The position numbers and the translations under genes were made by a program. Shown here piece by piece: positions 7,889-16,795 of a DNA stretch of 64,000 nt (the stretch's first letter is position 1; each line of letters opens with the position of its first letter). Origin of the DNA: JACDHQ01 sp036401195 (GTDB lineage: Bacteria; Gemmatimonadota; Gemmatimonadetes; Gemmatimonadales; Gemmatimonadaceae); NCBI GenBank assembly GCA_036401195.1, contig DASWVQ010000274.1, positions 1-64,000 of the forward strand, in the 5' to 3' direction. The notes under the pieces were generated by a model. It had not been told where the DNA came from. It did not search any database and was given only the letters and a program-made list of their open reading frames with translations.

Positions 7889-8185
7889 CGCGTCCTTCTC
7901 GCGCTCCTCCTGCGCGGCGTGGCCGTCCTGCGTGCGCGTGCGCGTGCGCGGAGGGGCGGGCGGCGCGTCCCCGCGTGCAGCGGTCGTCGCCGGCGATACG
8001 CGCGCGACGACGTCGTCGCGCGTCCTGGAACGCGGAGGGGAGATTGGCACGCGGGGAGGGGAGGGTTGTGCGGCCTGCCCTGCCCCAGGATCGGGGGCTG
8101 GCAAGCTTGCTGCACTGCATCGGGCGTAAATGGACGCCGCATTCCCGCCGAGAGCAACCCGGGCGGGGTTCCCATCTGGATTCTG

Positions 8186-9388
8186 ATGATGCAGCAGGAG
8201 TCACCCACGCTCGCCGCCCTGGTGGGCGGCGCGCTGGTCCGCCGGAGCAGCGAGATCTCTTCCACCTGGCGCCGCCGCAGCCGCGTCGCCGGCGAGGCGC
8301 GCGGACCGTCCGCCGAGCCGGGGGCGGGGGAAGACCCGGCGCCCGCGCGCCGCGGGGAGCCCGACGGCGGCGCTGCCCTCGTCCGCGCCCTGTCGATGTC
8401 GCTCTCCGGTGGCGTCGGCTGGCGCGACGAGATCATGCGCGCCGGGTGGCAGCTGGGCACCGACGCCCACGCGCGTGACGGGTCGCTGCACCACCTCCTG
8501 CGCGCCTTCGATACCCTGGGGGACGTCCTCCTCTCCGAGGCGGAGGCGATCGTCGCCGACTCCGGCGACGGCCGGGCGATCGACGGCCTTGGCATCGCGC
8601 GCCGGCTGGGCCGGGCCGTCGCCCTCCTGCGACTCGCCGCCACGCGGGGCTACATGCAGTCCCTCGGCGGCACGCTGCGCGACCGCTTCCGCACGATCCG
8701 CCACGACATCCGGAACCCGCTGGGCACGATCGCGAACGCCGTGGCGCTCATGAGCGACGAATCGCTCCCCGCGGAGACGCGGAGCAGCCCCCGCGTGCGC
8801 GCGATGGTCGCACGCAACGCCCGCTCGATCGACGACCTGCTGCGCACCAACCTGGGCGACGCGGCCGCCACCCTGCCCGCGCTGGCCGACCAGCCGGCCA
8901 CCCTGCGCGCCGTCGCCTGCAACGTGAAGGCGGAGCTGGCGCACGAGGCGGCCCAGCAGGGCGTGGAGATCGTCGTGGGGGACTCCCTCCCAGGGGCGCT
9001 CATCGAGTCCGCGGCGGTGGAGCTCGTCCTCACCTCGGTGCTCCTCGCCATGCTCCGCCCCGAGCGGTGGCACGACGGCCATCCGTCGGCGGAGCTCACG
9101 ATCGAGCTCGAGGACGCGGACGCGAACGCGGCGGTGCTTGCCGTGGGCTGGCGTGCCGGCAACGCGCAAGCGCCGCCCGGCGACCTCGGCTTCGCCCGCG
9201 AACTTTCCGAGCGGAGCGGGTGCCAGGTGACGATCAGCGACGACGGGCGGGTGCTCCTCCGCGCGCCCCTCGCCGTGGCCGCCCCCTCGCCGGCGCCGGT
9301 GCCCGTTCCGCTATCCGCCAGCCGGGAGGAGCGCCACCACCTCGGAGGCCCGCGCCAGCGACCGGACCTGGAAGCCGGCACCCTCTAG
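8186..9388 (+). CDS. Histidine-kinase-like protein with a degenerate ATPase domain
   Basis: 400 residues, no signal peptide or membrane helix. A dimerisation/phosphoacceptor motif, RTIRHDIRNPLGTIANAV (candidate H173), lies mid-protein as in HisKA domains. The region after it has no clear N-box or DxGxG box; only DLGFARELSERSGCQVTISD resembles the last ATP-lid segment. It may be an inactive kinase or a phosphotransfer/scaffold protein. It is divergent from the receptor gene (6305-7888). Its last 78 bp overlap the 3' end of pyrE on the other strand. Confidence 0.6.
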   Translation: MMQQESPTLAALVGGALVRRSSEISSTWRRRSRVAGEARGPSAEPGAGEDPAPARRGEPDGGAALVRALSMSLSGGVGWRDEIMRAGWQLGTDAHARDGSLHHLLRAFDTLGDVLLSEAEAIVADSGDGRAIDGLGIARRLGRAVALLRLAATRGYMQSLGGTLRDRFRTIRHDIRNPLGTIANAVALMSDESLPAETRSSPRVRAMVARNARSIDDLLRTNLGDAAATLPALADQPATLRAVACNVKAELAHEAAQQGVEIVVGDSLPGALIESAAVELVLTSVLLAMLRPERWHDGHPSAELTIELEDADANAAVLAVGWRAGNAQAPPGDLGFARELSERSGCQVTISDDGRVLLRAPLAVAAPSPAPVPVPLSASREERHHLGGPRQRPDLEAGTL

Positions 9389-9889
9389 GGCCTCGCGGCC
9401 CCCTTCCTCGCGGTCCACGAGCGCGAGCACGCCGAGGATCACCCCGCCCGCCCACTGGATCGCCTCGGCCGCCCGCAGCGCCGATCCGCCGGTGGTGATG
9501 ACGTCCTCGATCACCACCACCCGGTCGCCGGCGCGAAAGGGGCCTTCCACCAGCTTGCCCGTGCCATGCTGCTTGGCTTCCTTCCGCACCGTGAAGGCGC
9601 GCACCAGGGCGCCTCGCTCGCGCTCCGCGGCGAGCGCGCTGGCGTAGGCGATGGCGTAGGAGATCGGGTCGGCCCCCAGCGTCAGCCCGCCCACGGCGTC
9701 GGGTGTCCACCCGGCATCGCGGAGCGCCGCGAGACCGAGGGGGCCGATCAGCGCGAGCCCCTCGGGGCTCATTGTGGTCAGTCGCGCGTCGATGTATAAC
9801 GAGGACGTTCGCCCCGAGGCGAGCGTGAACTGGCCCCGGCGCGCGGAGCGCTCGGCGAGGAGCGAGAGGAGACGGGCGTGATCGGACAT
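9311..9889 (-). CDS. pyrE: Orotate phosphoribosyltransferase
   Basis: 192 residues starting MSDHARLLSLLAERSARRGQ. The diagnostic PRPP-binding loop VVVIEDVITTGGSA and the catalytic-lysine segment RKEAKQHGTGKLVEG are intact. It makes orotidine 5'-phosphate from orotate and PRPP in pyrimidine synthesis. No other pyr gene is present. Its ATG overlaps the divergent kinase ATG at 9888 by two bases, so its promoter must lie inside that kinase gene. Its 3' end overlaps the upstream kinase-like gene by 78 bp. Confidence 0.95.
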   Translation of the reverse strand: MSDHARLLSLLAERSARRGQFTLASGRTSSLYIDARLTTMSPEGLALIGPLGLAALRDAGWTPDAVGGLTLGADPISYAIAYASALAAERERGALVRAFTVRKEAKQHGTGKLVEGPFRAGDRVVVIEDVITTGGSALRAAEAIQWAGGVILGVLALVDREEGGREALEGAGFQVRSLARASEVVALLPAGG

Positions 9890-11528
9890 GGGCGTGGCAG
9901 AGACTAGCGGGGCGGCGTCGCCGAGGCAATCGGCCCTCGGCCCCTTCTCCCTCCTCCTGGGCGCCGTCCTCCTCCTCCTGCTGGGGGGATTGTTCGTCGC
10001 CGACCGGACGCTCGCGACCGCCCTGGCCGGCCAGGCGGAGAGCGACGCGGTGGAAACCTCGCTCGCCCTGGAGGACCTGCTCGCCGCCCGGGTGGAGGTG
10101 CTGCACGGCTTCCGGGGGATGTTCCTCGATGGCCCGCACGAGCGCCGCGATTTCGACGCCCTCGTCGCGGGTGCCGCGCATTCGGGGGTCGCCACGATCT
10201 GGGTCGTCGACAGCCTGGGCCAGGCGGTGTTCGACACCGTGCTCGCCGGCGGCGCGCCCGTCGTGCCGGTGGCGGACCGGGAGCGCGCGCGGCTGGTGGC
10301 CGAGGCCCTCCGGGCGGGGCGGACACAGCTCGGGACCCCCAGGCGCGACCTCGACCGGTCCCCGGCGCTCCTCATCGCGGAGCCCCTCGTCCTGGGCGGA
10401 CGGGTGGTGGGTGTCGCCGGCACGCGGCTCACGGGAGCGGCGATCCTCGGCCGGGTGGCGCGCGAGAGCGCCCGATGGCGCACGGGAATGCTCGTGCGCG
10501 TGGGGGACGACACGCTGGCCTCGTGGCGTGCCGACGGATCCCGGAAGGGCGAGCTGCGCCGCCACCACGAGGTCCGCGTCCCCGGAGGGAGCACCTGGAC
10601 CGTGGAGGTGACGCACCAGGGGACGAGCGTGGTCCTCCGCCTCACCCTGTGGACCCTCGGCCTCGTCGCCATCGTGTTCCTCGTCCTCGGCCTCTCCCGC
10701 GAGCGTCGCCACGCCGAGGGGATCGCCGCGCGCTCGGCGGAGCTGGAGCGCCTCTCGGCGGAGCTCCTCCGCGCCAACCGGATGAAGAGCGAGTTCCTGG
10801 CGAACGTCTCGCATGAGCTTCGCACCCCGCTCAACGCCATCGTCGGCTTCGTGGAGCTCCTGCGCGACGGCGTCTACGGGGAGCTCTCCGCCCGGCAGGT
10901 GCCCCCGGTGGATCGCATCGCGGCCTCGGCGACGCACCTGCGCCACCTCGTGGACCAGGTCCTCGACATCGCCAAGATCGCGGCCGGCCGGCTCGAGGTG
11001 CATCCCGAGGCGGTCGCCCTGCGCCCCTTCGTGCTCGAGGTGGCGAGCGACCTGGAGTCGCTCGTGAGCGAGAAGGGGCTCACCCTCTCCATCTCGGTGC
11101 CGCAGGTGCTGCCGCGCGTGCGCACCGACCCCCAGCACCTGCGGCAGATCCTGGTGAACCTCTTCGGCAACGCGGTGAAGTACACGCCACAGGGATCGAT
11201 CTCGATCCGCGCGAAGCTCCTGTCGCCGGCGCAGGGCTCGCGCGAGGAGCAGCAGATGGCGATCCGCGCGCCGAACCGCGAGCGCTCGTGGGTGGCGCTC
11301 CAGGTGAGCGACACCGGCATCGGGATCCCCCCGGCCGACCAGGAGCGGATCTTCGACGAGTTCGAGCAGGTCAACGCGGGGCCGCGCGGGGACTCGGCGG
11401 AGCGCGGCACCGGCCTGGGGCTCTCGATCTCGCGCCGCCTCTCGCGACTGCTTGGCGGCGACCTCACCGTGGAGTCGGAGCAGGGGAAGGGTTCGACCTT
11501 CACGCTCTGGCTTCCCGCCGAGGGGTGA
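9888..11528 (+). CDS. Membrane sensor histidine kinase
   Basis: 546 residues. A first membrane helix at about 20-38, a periplasmic sensor region at 40-248 (no family recognised), a second helix at about 250-270, a short coiled coil, then HisKA with NVSHELRTPLNAIVGF (H309). The ATPase domain is complete: N-box NLFGNAVKYTP, G1 DTGIGIP, G2 GTGLGLSIS and the closing GSTFTLWLP. No receiver domain is fused and no response regulator is adjacent, so the partner is unknown. Its start overlaps the divergent pyrE start. Confidence 0.92.
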   Translation: MGVAETSGAASPRQSALGPFSLLLGAVLLLLLGGLFVADRTLATALAGQAESDAVETSLALEDLLAARVEVLHGFRGMFLDGPHERRDFDALVAGAAHSGVATIWVVDSLGQAVFDTVLAGGAPVVPVADRERARLVAEALRAGRTQLGTPRRDLDRSPALLIAEPLVLGGRVVGVAGTRLTGAAILGRVARESARWRTGMLVRVGDDTLASWRADGSRKGELRRHHEVRVPGGSTWTVEVTHQGTSVVLRLTLWTLGLVAIVFLVLGLSRERRHAEGIAARSAELERLSAELLRANRMKSEFLANVSHELRTPLNAIVGFVELLRDGVYGELSARQVPPVDRIAASATHLRHLVDQVLDIAKIAAGRLEVHPEAVALRPFVLEVASDLESLVSEKGLTLSISVPQVLPRVRTDPQHLRQILVNLFGNAVKYTPQGSISIRAKLLSPAQGSREEQQMAIRAPNRERSWVALQVSDTGIGIPPADQERIFDEFEQVNAGPRGDSAERGTGLGLSISRRLSRLLGGDLTVESEQGKGSTFTLWLPAEG

Positions 11529-11723
11529 CCGCGGCACGGGGCATCCGCCGTCGTCTCGCCAGGCGGTGCATCGAGCAAGAGTCGACACCACGAAGATTGG
11601 GAACGGCCTCGCACCCCGTTGCGCGACGGGGCTCGAATGCACCCGCTGGCGGGAGCGGCCCGACGGCTTCCCCGTGGCGCGAGGGGCCAACCGCACCGCG
11701 CGCCGCCCGCCGCGGCCGCGCGG

Positions 11724-12641
11724 CTACTTGCGGGAGAAGATCCCCTTCATCTTCCCGAACAGTCCCCCGTCGCTCGCGGCGCCCGCGGCCTGGCGGAGCA
11801 GCGCGCCCTCCAGCTCCCCCGCGAAGGCGAGGACGTCGGGATAGCGCTTGTCCGGCTCGCGCGAGAGGGCGCGCATGATCACCTTCTCCACGTCGGCCGA
11901 GAACTTGAGCCCCGGCTTCGCCTGGTTGAGTGGCATGGGGGGCTGCGAGAGCAGCTGCGAGAACATCTCGCGCGGGCTCTTCGCGTGGTACGGGTGGCAG
12001 CCGCAGAGCAGGAAGTACGCGATCGTCGCCAGCGAGTACTGGTCGGCCTTCGGCGTCACCACCTCGCCGGAGAGCGCCTCCGGCGCCACGTAGAGCAGCG
12101 TGCCCACGAAGAACCCCGCCCGGGTGAGCCGCTCCTCCTGGGGGATGTCGGTGTCGGTCGCGATGCCGAAGTCCAGCAGCTTGATCGTCCGCGTCGCCGG
12201 ATCGTACATCACGTTCTCCGGCTTCAGGTCGCGGTGGACGATGTTCACCGCGTGCGCGGCGTGCACCGCCGCGGCGATCTGGTGCACGATCGCCGCCACC
12301 TCGTCGGCGGGGAGCGGGCCGATGCGACGCGCGTACTTCTCGAGGATCTCGCCCGAGGCCCATTCGATGGCGAGGAAGTGCATCCCCGCGGGGCCCGACT
12401 CGCCGATCTCGATCGTGCGCACCACGTTGGGGTGCGTGACGCGGGCCCCGTACCGGGCCTCGCGAAGGAAACGCGCGACGGCGGTGCGGTCCTGGCGCAG
12501 CTTCTCGCGCAGGACCTTCACCGCCACCTGCCCGTGCGACGGATGCTGCGCGCGGAAGACCGACGAGGTGCCGCCCTCGCCGATCTCCTGCAGCAGTGTG
12601 TAGCCGGCGATGTCCCGGCCGACAAGATTCTCCCGAGCCAC
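11724..12641 (-). CDS. Soluble Ser/Thr protein kinase
   Basis: 305 residues, Hanks-type kinase with all catalytic parts: glycine loop GEGGTSSVF (21-29), VAVK lysine K42, catalytic loop HRDLKPEN (136-143), DFG (157-159) and APEAL. Unlike PknB there is no membrane helix or PASTA domain after the kinase fold, only a short tail (DGGLFGKMKGIFSRK). It is therefore probably cytoplasmic. Substrates are unknown. It is divergent from the cold-shock gene at 12782, with 140 bp between them. The 195 bp beyond its 3' end (11529-11723) hold nothing recognisable. Confidence 0.93.
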   Translation of the reverse strand: MARENLVGRDIAGYTLLQEIGEGGTSSVFRAQHPSHGQVAVKVLREKLRQDRTAVARFLREARYGARVTHPNVVRTIEIGESGPAGMHFLAIEWASGEILEKYARRIGPLPADEVAAIVHQIAAAVHAAHAVNIVHRDLKPENVMYDPATRTIKLLDFGIATDTDIPQEERLTRAGFFVGTLLYVAPEALSGEVVTPKADQYSLATIAYFLLCGCHPYHAKSPREMFSQLLSQPPMPLNQAKPGLKFSADVEKVIMRALSREPDKRYPDVLAFAGELEGALLRQAAGAASDGGLFGKMKGIFSRK

Positions 12642-12688
12642 GCGGCGAAGCTAAGGGGCGGCTCCCGGGGGGGCAACACACCAGTTTC

Positions 12689-12718
12689 TTGACAACCCGC
12701 CCGGGCGATTCCAATCTT
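12689..12718 (+). promoter_or_regulatory. Possible promoter of the cold-shock gene
   Basis: A consensus -35 TTGACA (12689-12694) is followed 18 bases later by a poor -10, AATCTT (12713-12718). It is the only good -35 in the 140-bp gap between the kinase and the cold-shock gene. A transcript from here would carry a leader of about 55-60 bases. Confidence 0.4.
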
Positions 12719-12781
12719 GCCCCGCGAGGCTACGGACCAGCCCGCAGCGATCGTCACCATCTACCGCGAGGAGGCGGCACG

Positions 12782-12985
12782 ATGGCCAGGGGCAAGGTGA
12801 AGTGGTTCAACGACGCGAAGGGGTACGGCTTCATCGAGCAGGCGGACGGGCAGGACGTCTTCGTGCACTTTTCCGCCATCGAGATGGATGGCTTCAAGAC
12901 CCTCGCGGAAGGACAGGAAGTGGAGTTCGAGAGCCAGGCGGGCGCGAAGGGGCTGCACGCCTCCCGGGTGACGCGCCTGGGCTGA
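12782..12985 (+). CDS. Cold-shock domain protein (copy 1)
   Basis: 67 residues, one OB-fold cold-shock domain with both RNA-binding motifs: KGYGFIEQ (RNP1) and DVFVHFSAI (RNP2). GAGG upstream sets the ATG. Such proteins act as RNA chaperones or transcription antiterminators. A second, similar copy lies at 57440; both share the beginning GKVKWFNDAKG. It precedes polA on the same strand by 51 bp. Confidence 0.95.
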   Translation: MARGKVKWFNDAKGYGFIEQADGQDVFVHFSAIEMDGFKTLAEGQEVEFESQAGAKGLHASRVTRLG

Positions 12986-13036
12986 CCGGGCCCCGCGTCG
13001 GACTGCGGGAGGGAGCGTCGGTCGGTAACTTTGGGC

Positions 13037-16000
13037 ATGGCTCCGGTCCCCCCATCCCCCGCCCCTGCGCCGCCGCCGGCGCCCCGCCTCTTCCTGATCG
13101 ACGGATACGCCCTGATCTACCGGGCGTTCTTCGCGCTCATCTCCCGTCCCCTCACCACGAGCCGCGGCGAGAACACCTCGGCGGCGTGGGGGATCGTGAA
13201 CTTCCTGAACCGGCTGATCAGCAAGCACCAGCCGGACTACCTGGGGTGGGTGAACGATTCGGGGCTCTCGTTCCGCCACGAGCGCTATCCGGCGTACAAG
13301 GCCTCGCGCGAGAAGCTCACCGAGGAGCTGCAGTCGGACTTCGACCGCGGCATGGAGCGCATCGCCCAGCTCCTCGAGGCGTACCACATCCCCATCCTCA
13401 CCCTGCCGGGCTACGAGGCCGACGACGTGATCGGCACCCTCGCCGCGCAGGGGGCGGCGCGGGGCGTCAACGTGATCGTGGTCTCCGGCGACAAGGACTT
13501 CCAGCAGCTCGTCCGCCCGGGGATCTGGCTCCTGAACCCCGGGCGCGGGGGGCCGGCGAGCGTGGAGGAGAGCTGGGTGGGGGTCGAGAACGGGAGCGAG
13601 CGGCTCGGCGTCCCGCCGGCCCACGTCACCGATTACCTCGCGCTGGTCGGCGACACCTCCGACAACGTGCCGGGGGTCAAGGGCATCGGCGACAAGACGG
13701 CGATCGAGCTCGTGTCCACCTACGGCACCGTCGAGGAGATCCTCGCGCACGCGTCGGAGATCCCGAAGAAGCGCCCGCGCGAGGCCCTGCTCGAGCAGCG
13801 GGACAACGCCCTCCTCTCGAAGGAGCTGGTCACGATCCGCTGCGACCTGCCCGTCACGCTCGACCTCGAGGCGCTGCGCGTGGAGCAGCCGGACCAGGCG
13901 CGCCTCAAGCAGCTGTACGTGGAGCTCGAGTTCCATTCCCTGGCGCGCGAGGCCGCGGGCGCGGGCGGGGCCACCGCCTCGGCGGTGCGCGACACGGTCA
14001 CCGATCCCGGGGTGGCCGCCACCACGCCGTCGCGCGCGCTCGAGTCGCCGGCGCGCCCCGCGGTGGAGCGCCGCTACACCACCGTGGACACGATCGCGAA
14101 GCTCCAGGCCCTGGTCGAGCGCGCGCGGGCGGTGCCGCACATCGCCCTGGACACGGAGTCCGCCGGCGATCCCGACTCGCCGCTCAAGGTGGACCCGCTG
14201 CGCTGTACCCTGGTGTCCCTCTCCATCGCCGTGGCACCGGGCGAGGCGTACTACCTCCCCCTCGCGCACCGCGCCTGGGAGCCGCCGCAGGGCGAGCTCG
14301 GGCTCGGTGACCTCGGCGGCGCCGAGCCCGGGGCCGCGACGCCGAAGCGGAAGAAGGCGGGGGCCGCGGCCGAGCCCTCGAGCATCGCCATGCGCACGAT
14401 CGCGGCGCAGGGCGGGCAGCGCCCCGAGGTGCGGAACCTCCCCCCGCTGCACGATCCCGCCATGGCGCCCCTGCGCGAGCTGCTCACCGACCCCGCGGTG
14501 CGCAAGACGATGCAGAACGCCAAGTACGACATGCTGGTGCTGCGCAAGGCGGGGATCGAGCTGCAGGGGCTCGACTTCGACACGATGATCGCGAGCTACG
14601 TCCTCGATCCCGGGCGGCGCGCCCACGGCCTCGACCTGCTCGCGCTCGAGTTCCTCGACCACACGATGACCTCGTACGAGGAGCTCTGCGGCAAGGGCCG
14701 CGGGGAGCTGCCCTTCGACCAGGTGCCGGTGGAGTGTGCCTGCGCCTACTCGTGCGAGGACGCCGACATGACCTGGCGGCTGCGCGAGGTGTTCGAGCCG
14801 CAGCTCGAGGTGCAGGCGCTCGCCGCCCTCGTGCGCGAGGTGGAGATCCCGCTGGTGCGGGTGCTCGCCGACATGCAGTGGGTCGGCATCCCCATCGACC
14901 TGGCCTGGTTCGCGTCGCTCAAGGAGCGCTTCGCGCGCGAGCGCGAGCGGGTGGAGCGCGAGATCTACGCCGCCGCCGGCGAGGAGTTCAACATCAACTC
15001 CAACCCGAAGCTGCGGGAGATCCTCTTCGAGAAGCTCCAGCTCCCGGTGCTCAAGCGCACCGCCACCGGCGCCTCCACCGACGCGAGCGTGCTGCAGCAG
15101 CTCGCCGACGCGGGGCACGCCCTCCCCGTGCTCCTCATGGAGTACCGCGAGCTCTCGAAGCTGGAGAGCACCTACATCGATGCGCTCCCCGCCCTCGTCA
15201 ACCCGGCCACCGGGCGGCTGCACTCGAACTTCAACCAGACGGTCGCGGCGACGGGGCGGCTCTCCTCCTCCGACCCCAACCTCCAGAACATCCCCATCCG
15301 GCGCGAGCTCGGGCGCGACATCCGCCGCGGCTTCATTCCTCGCCCCGGCTGGCAGCTGCTCGCCGCCGATTACTCGCAGATCGAGCTCCGCCTCCTCGCG
15401 CACCTCTCCAACGACCCCGCCTTCGTGGAAGCCTTCCGTGCCGGCGGCGACATCCACCGGCAGACCGCCGCGATCATCTTCGGCGTGCCCCTGGCGGAGG
15501 TCACGAAGGACATGCGCGCGCGCGCGAAGACGATCAACTTCGCGACCATCTACGGCCAGGGGCCCTTCGCCCTGTCGCAGCAGCTCAAGATCACCAACGC
15601 CGAGGCGAAGGAGTTCATCGAGCGCTACTTCGAGCGCTTCGCCAGCGTGCGCGCCTTCCTCGACGCCCAGGTGGAGTTCGCGCGCACGCACGGCTACGTG
15701 CAGACCATCTTCGGCCGCCGGCGCTACATCCCGGAGCTGCGCGACCGCAACTTCAACATCCGCGCGTTCGGCGAGCGCACCGCGCAGAACTCGCCCATCC
15801 AGGGGTCGGCGGCGGACCTCATCAAGGTCGCCATGATCAACGTGGACCGCGCCCTCCACGAGGGCGGGTTCGCCAGCCGGATGCTCCTCCAGGTGCACGA
15901 CGAACTCGTGTTCGAGGTGCTCGAGGAGGAAATGGAACGCATGGGAGCCCTCGTGAAGCACGAGATGGAGCACGCCGCCGCCCTCTCCGTGCCCCTGCTC

Positions 16001-16048
16001 GTGGAACTCGGATTCGGGGCGAACTGGGTCGAAACCAAGATGGACTGA
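13037..16048 (+). CDS. polA: DNA polymerase I
   Basis: 1003 residues from the ATG at 13037 (a TTG two codons earlier is possible). The 5' nuclease domain (1-290) has LFLIDGYALIYRAFFA and GDKDFQQL. The proofreading domain looks active: DTE in HIALDTESAGD, QNAKYDMLVL, and YSCEDADMTW. It carries an unusual Lys/Ala/Gly-rich insertion around residues 420-475. The polymerase domain has motif A DYSQIELRLLAHLS, motif B RAKTINFATIYG and motif C VHDELVFEV. It acts in Okazaki-fragment processing and repair. It is longer than E. coli Pol I (928 residues), partly because of the insertion. Confidence 0.97.
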   Translation: MAPVPPSPAPAPPPAPRLFLIDGYALIYRAFFALISRPLTTSRGENTSAAWGIVNFLNRLISKHQPDYLGWVNDSGLSFRHERYPAYKASREKLTEELQSDFDRGMERIAQLLEAYHIPILTLPGYEADDVIGTLAAQGAARGVNVIVVSGDKDFQQLVRPGIWLLNPGRGGPASVEESWVGVENGSERLGVPPAHVTDYLALVGDTSDNVPGVKGIGDKTAIELVSTYGTVEEILAHASEIPKKRPREALLEQRDNALLSKELVTIRCDLPVTLDLEALRVEQPDQARLKQLYVELEFHSLAREAAGAGGATASAVRDTVTDPGVAATTPSRALESPARPAVERRYTTVDTIAKLQALVERARAVPHIALDTESAGDPDSPLKVDPLRCTLVSLSIAVAPGEAYYLPLAHRAWEPPQGELGLGDLGGAEPGAATPKRKKAGAAAEPSSIAMRTIAAQGGQRPEVRNLPPLHDPAMAPLRELLTDPAVRKTMQNAKYDMLVLRKAGIELQGLDFDTMIASYVLDPGRRAHGLDLLALEFLDHTMTSYEELCGKGRGELPFDQVPVECACAYSCEDADMTWRLREVFEPQLEVQALAALVREVEIPLVRVLADMQWVGIPIDLAWFASLKERFARERERVEREIYAAAGEEFNINSNPKLREILFEKLQLPVLKRTATGASTDASVLQQLADAGHALPVLLMEYRELSKLESTYIDALPALVNPATGRLHSNFNQTVAATGRLSSSDPNLQNIPIRRELGRDIRRGFIPRPGWQLLAADYSQIELRLLAHLSNDPAFVEAFRAGGDIHRQTAAIIFGVPLAEVTKDMRARAKTINFATIYGQGPFALSQQLKITNAEAKEFIERYFERFASVRAFLDAQVEFARTHGYVQTIFGRRRYIPELRDRNFNIRAFGERTAQNSPIQGSAADLIKVAMINVDRALHEGGFASRMLLQVHDELVFEVLEEEMERMGALVKHEMEHAAALSVPLLVELGFGANWVETKMD

Positions 16049-16119
16049 GGATCGTCCATCAGGTCAGACCCTCTTCCGTGGGACCATCCTGGCCGGTGGT
16101 CCCCCCTTCCAAGGACGCG

Positions 16120-16503
16120 ATGTCGCGCCTCCGCTCCGGCTTCACGCTCATCGAACTGCTAGTCGTCATCGTGGTGATCGGCATCCTCGCCGCCATCGCG
16201 GTGCCGCGCTACAGCAACGCGCGCGAGAAGTCCAAGGCGTCGGTGCTCATCAGCGACCTCCGCAACCTCGCCACGGCGGAGGAGGGGTACTTCTACGAGC
16301 GTCGCAGCTACGCGATCGATCCCGATTCGCTCAAGTTCAGCGCGTCGACCTCGGTGGTGGTGACGATCCTCGAGGCCACGAACACGGGATGGTCGGCCAC
16401 CGCGGTCCAGCCGACGCAGACCGCCGTGCAGTGCGCGATCTTCTACGGCAACGCCGCCCCGGTCGCCCCCGCGCAGGCCGAGGGGATCCCCGCCTGCCAC
16501 TGA
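16120..16503 (+). CDS. Type IV pilin-like (pseudopilin) protein
   Basis: 127 residues. The prepilin leader MSRLRSG is followed by FTLIELLVVIVVIGILAAIA, with the invariant Glu at position 5 of the mature protein, so it should be cleaved after the Gly by a prepilin peptidase and methylated. The mature part is short, with two C-terminal cysteines (QCAIF...ACH) that could form the usual disulfide loop. AAGGA lies four bases before the ATG. No other pilus or type II secretion genes are near, so it is an orphan here. Confidence 0.88.
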   Translation: MSRLRSGFTLIELLVVIVVIGILAAIAVPRYSNAREKSKASVLISDLRNLATAEEGYFYERRSYAIDPDSLKFSASTSVVVTILEATNTGWSATAVQPTQTAVQCAIFYGNAAPVAPAQAEGIPACH

Positions 16504-16510
16504 TGCGCGG

Positions 16511-16795
16511 GTGAGGGGCGCCGCGCCCTGGCGCGAGTTCGAGCGCCGTCGCGACGGGATGGTCCACGCCATGGAGGGCGGGCTCTGGCTCCACCGCCAC
16601 GTGTGGAAGGGCCGCCCCATGGCCCACCTCGTCTCCACCGATCGCGACCGGCTGCTCGCCTACGGCCGCGCCGTGGGCCTTCCCCCGGAGCGCCTCCAGT
16701 ACAAGCCGCTGCGGGACCCGCGCACCGGCGAGCGCCGCGAGGCGTGGCACTGGGACCTGGTCGGTCCCTGGCTTCCCCCGCGCCAGGACGACTAG
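16511..16795 (+). CDS. Small conserved protein, DUF4031-like
   Basis: 94 residues from GTG. The middle, WKGRPMAHLVSTDRDRLLAYG, and the ending WHWDLVGPWLP resemble DUF4031, a small family of unknown function with a conserved His in the MAHL segment and a histidine/aspartate near the end. It begins seven bases after the pilin stop, probably co-transcribed. Its stop overlaps the stop of the convergent transporter. Confidence 0.5.
   Translation: MRGAAPWREFERRRDGMVHAMEGGLWLHRHVWKGRPMAHLVSTDRDRLLAYGRAVGLPPERLQYKPLRDPRTGERREAWHWDLVGPWLPPRQDD

Noticed and set aside
12761..15973. 1070-codon open frame on the minus strand opposite polA
   Set aside because: No recognisable motif, composition typical of an antisense shadow; polA is complete on the plus strand.
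16080..16103. Hairpin GGGACCA...TGGTCCC after polA as a terminator
   Set aside because: Seven-bp stem with a 10-base loop and no T-tract; too weak to call.
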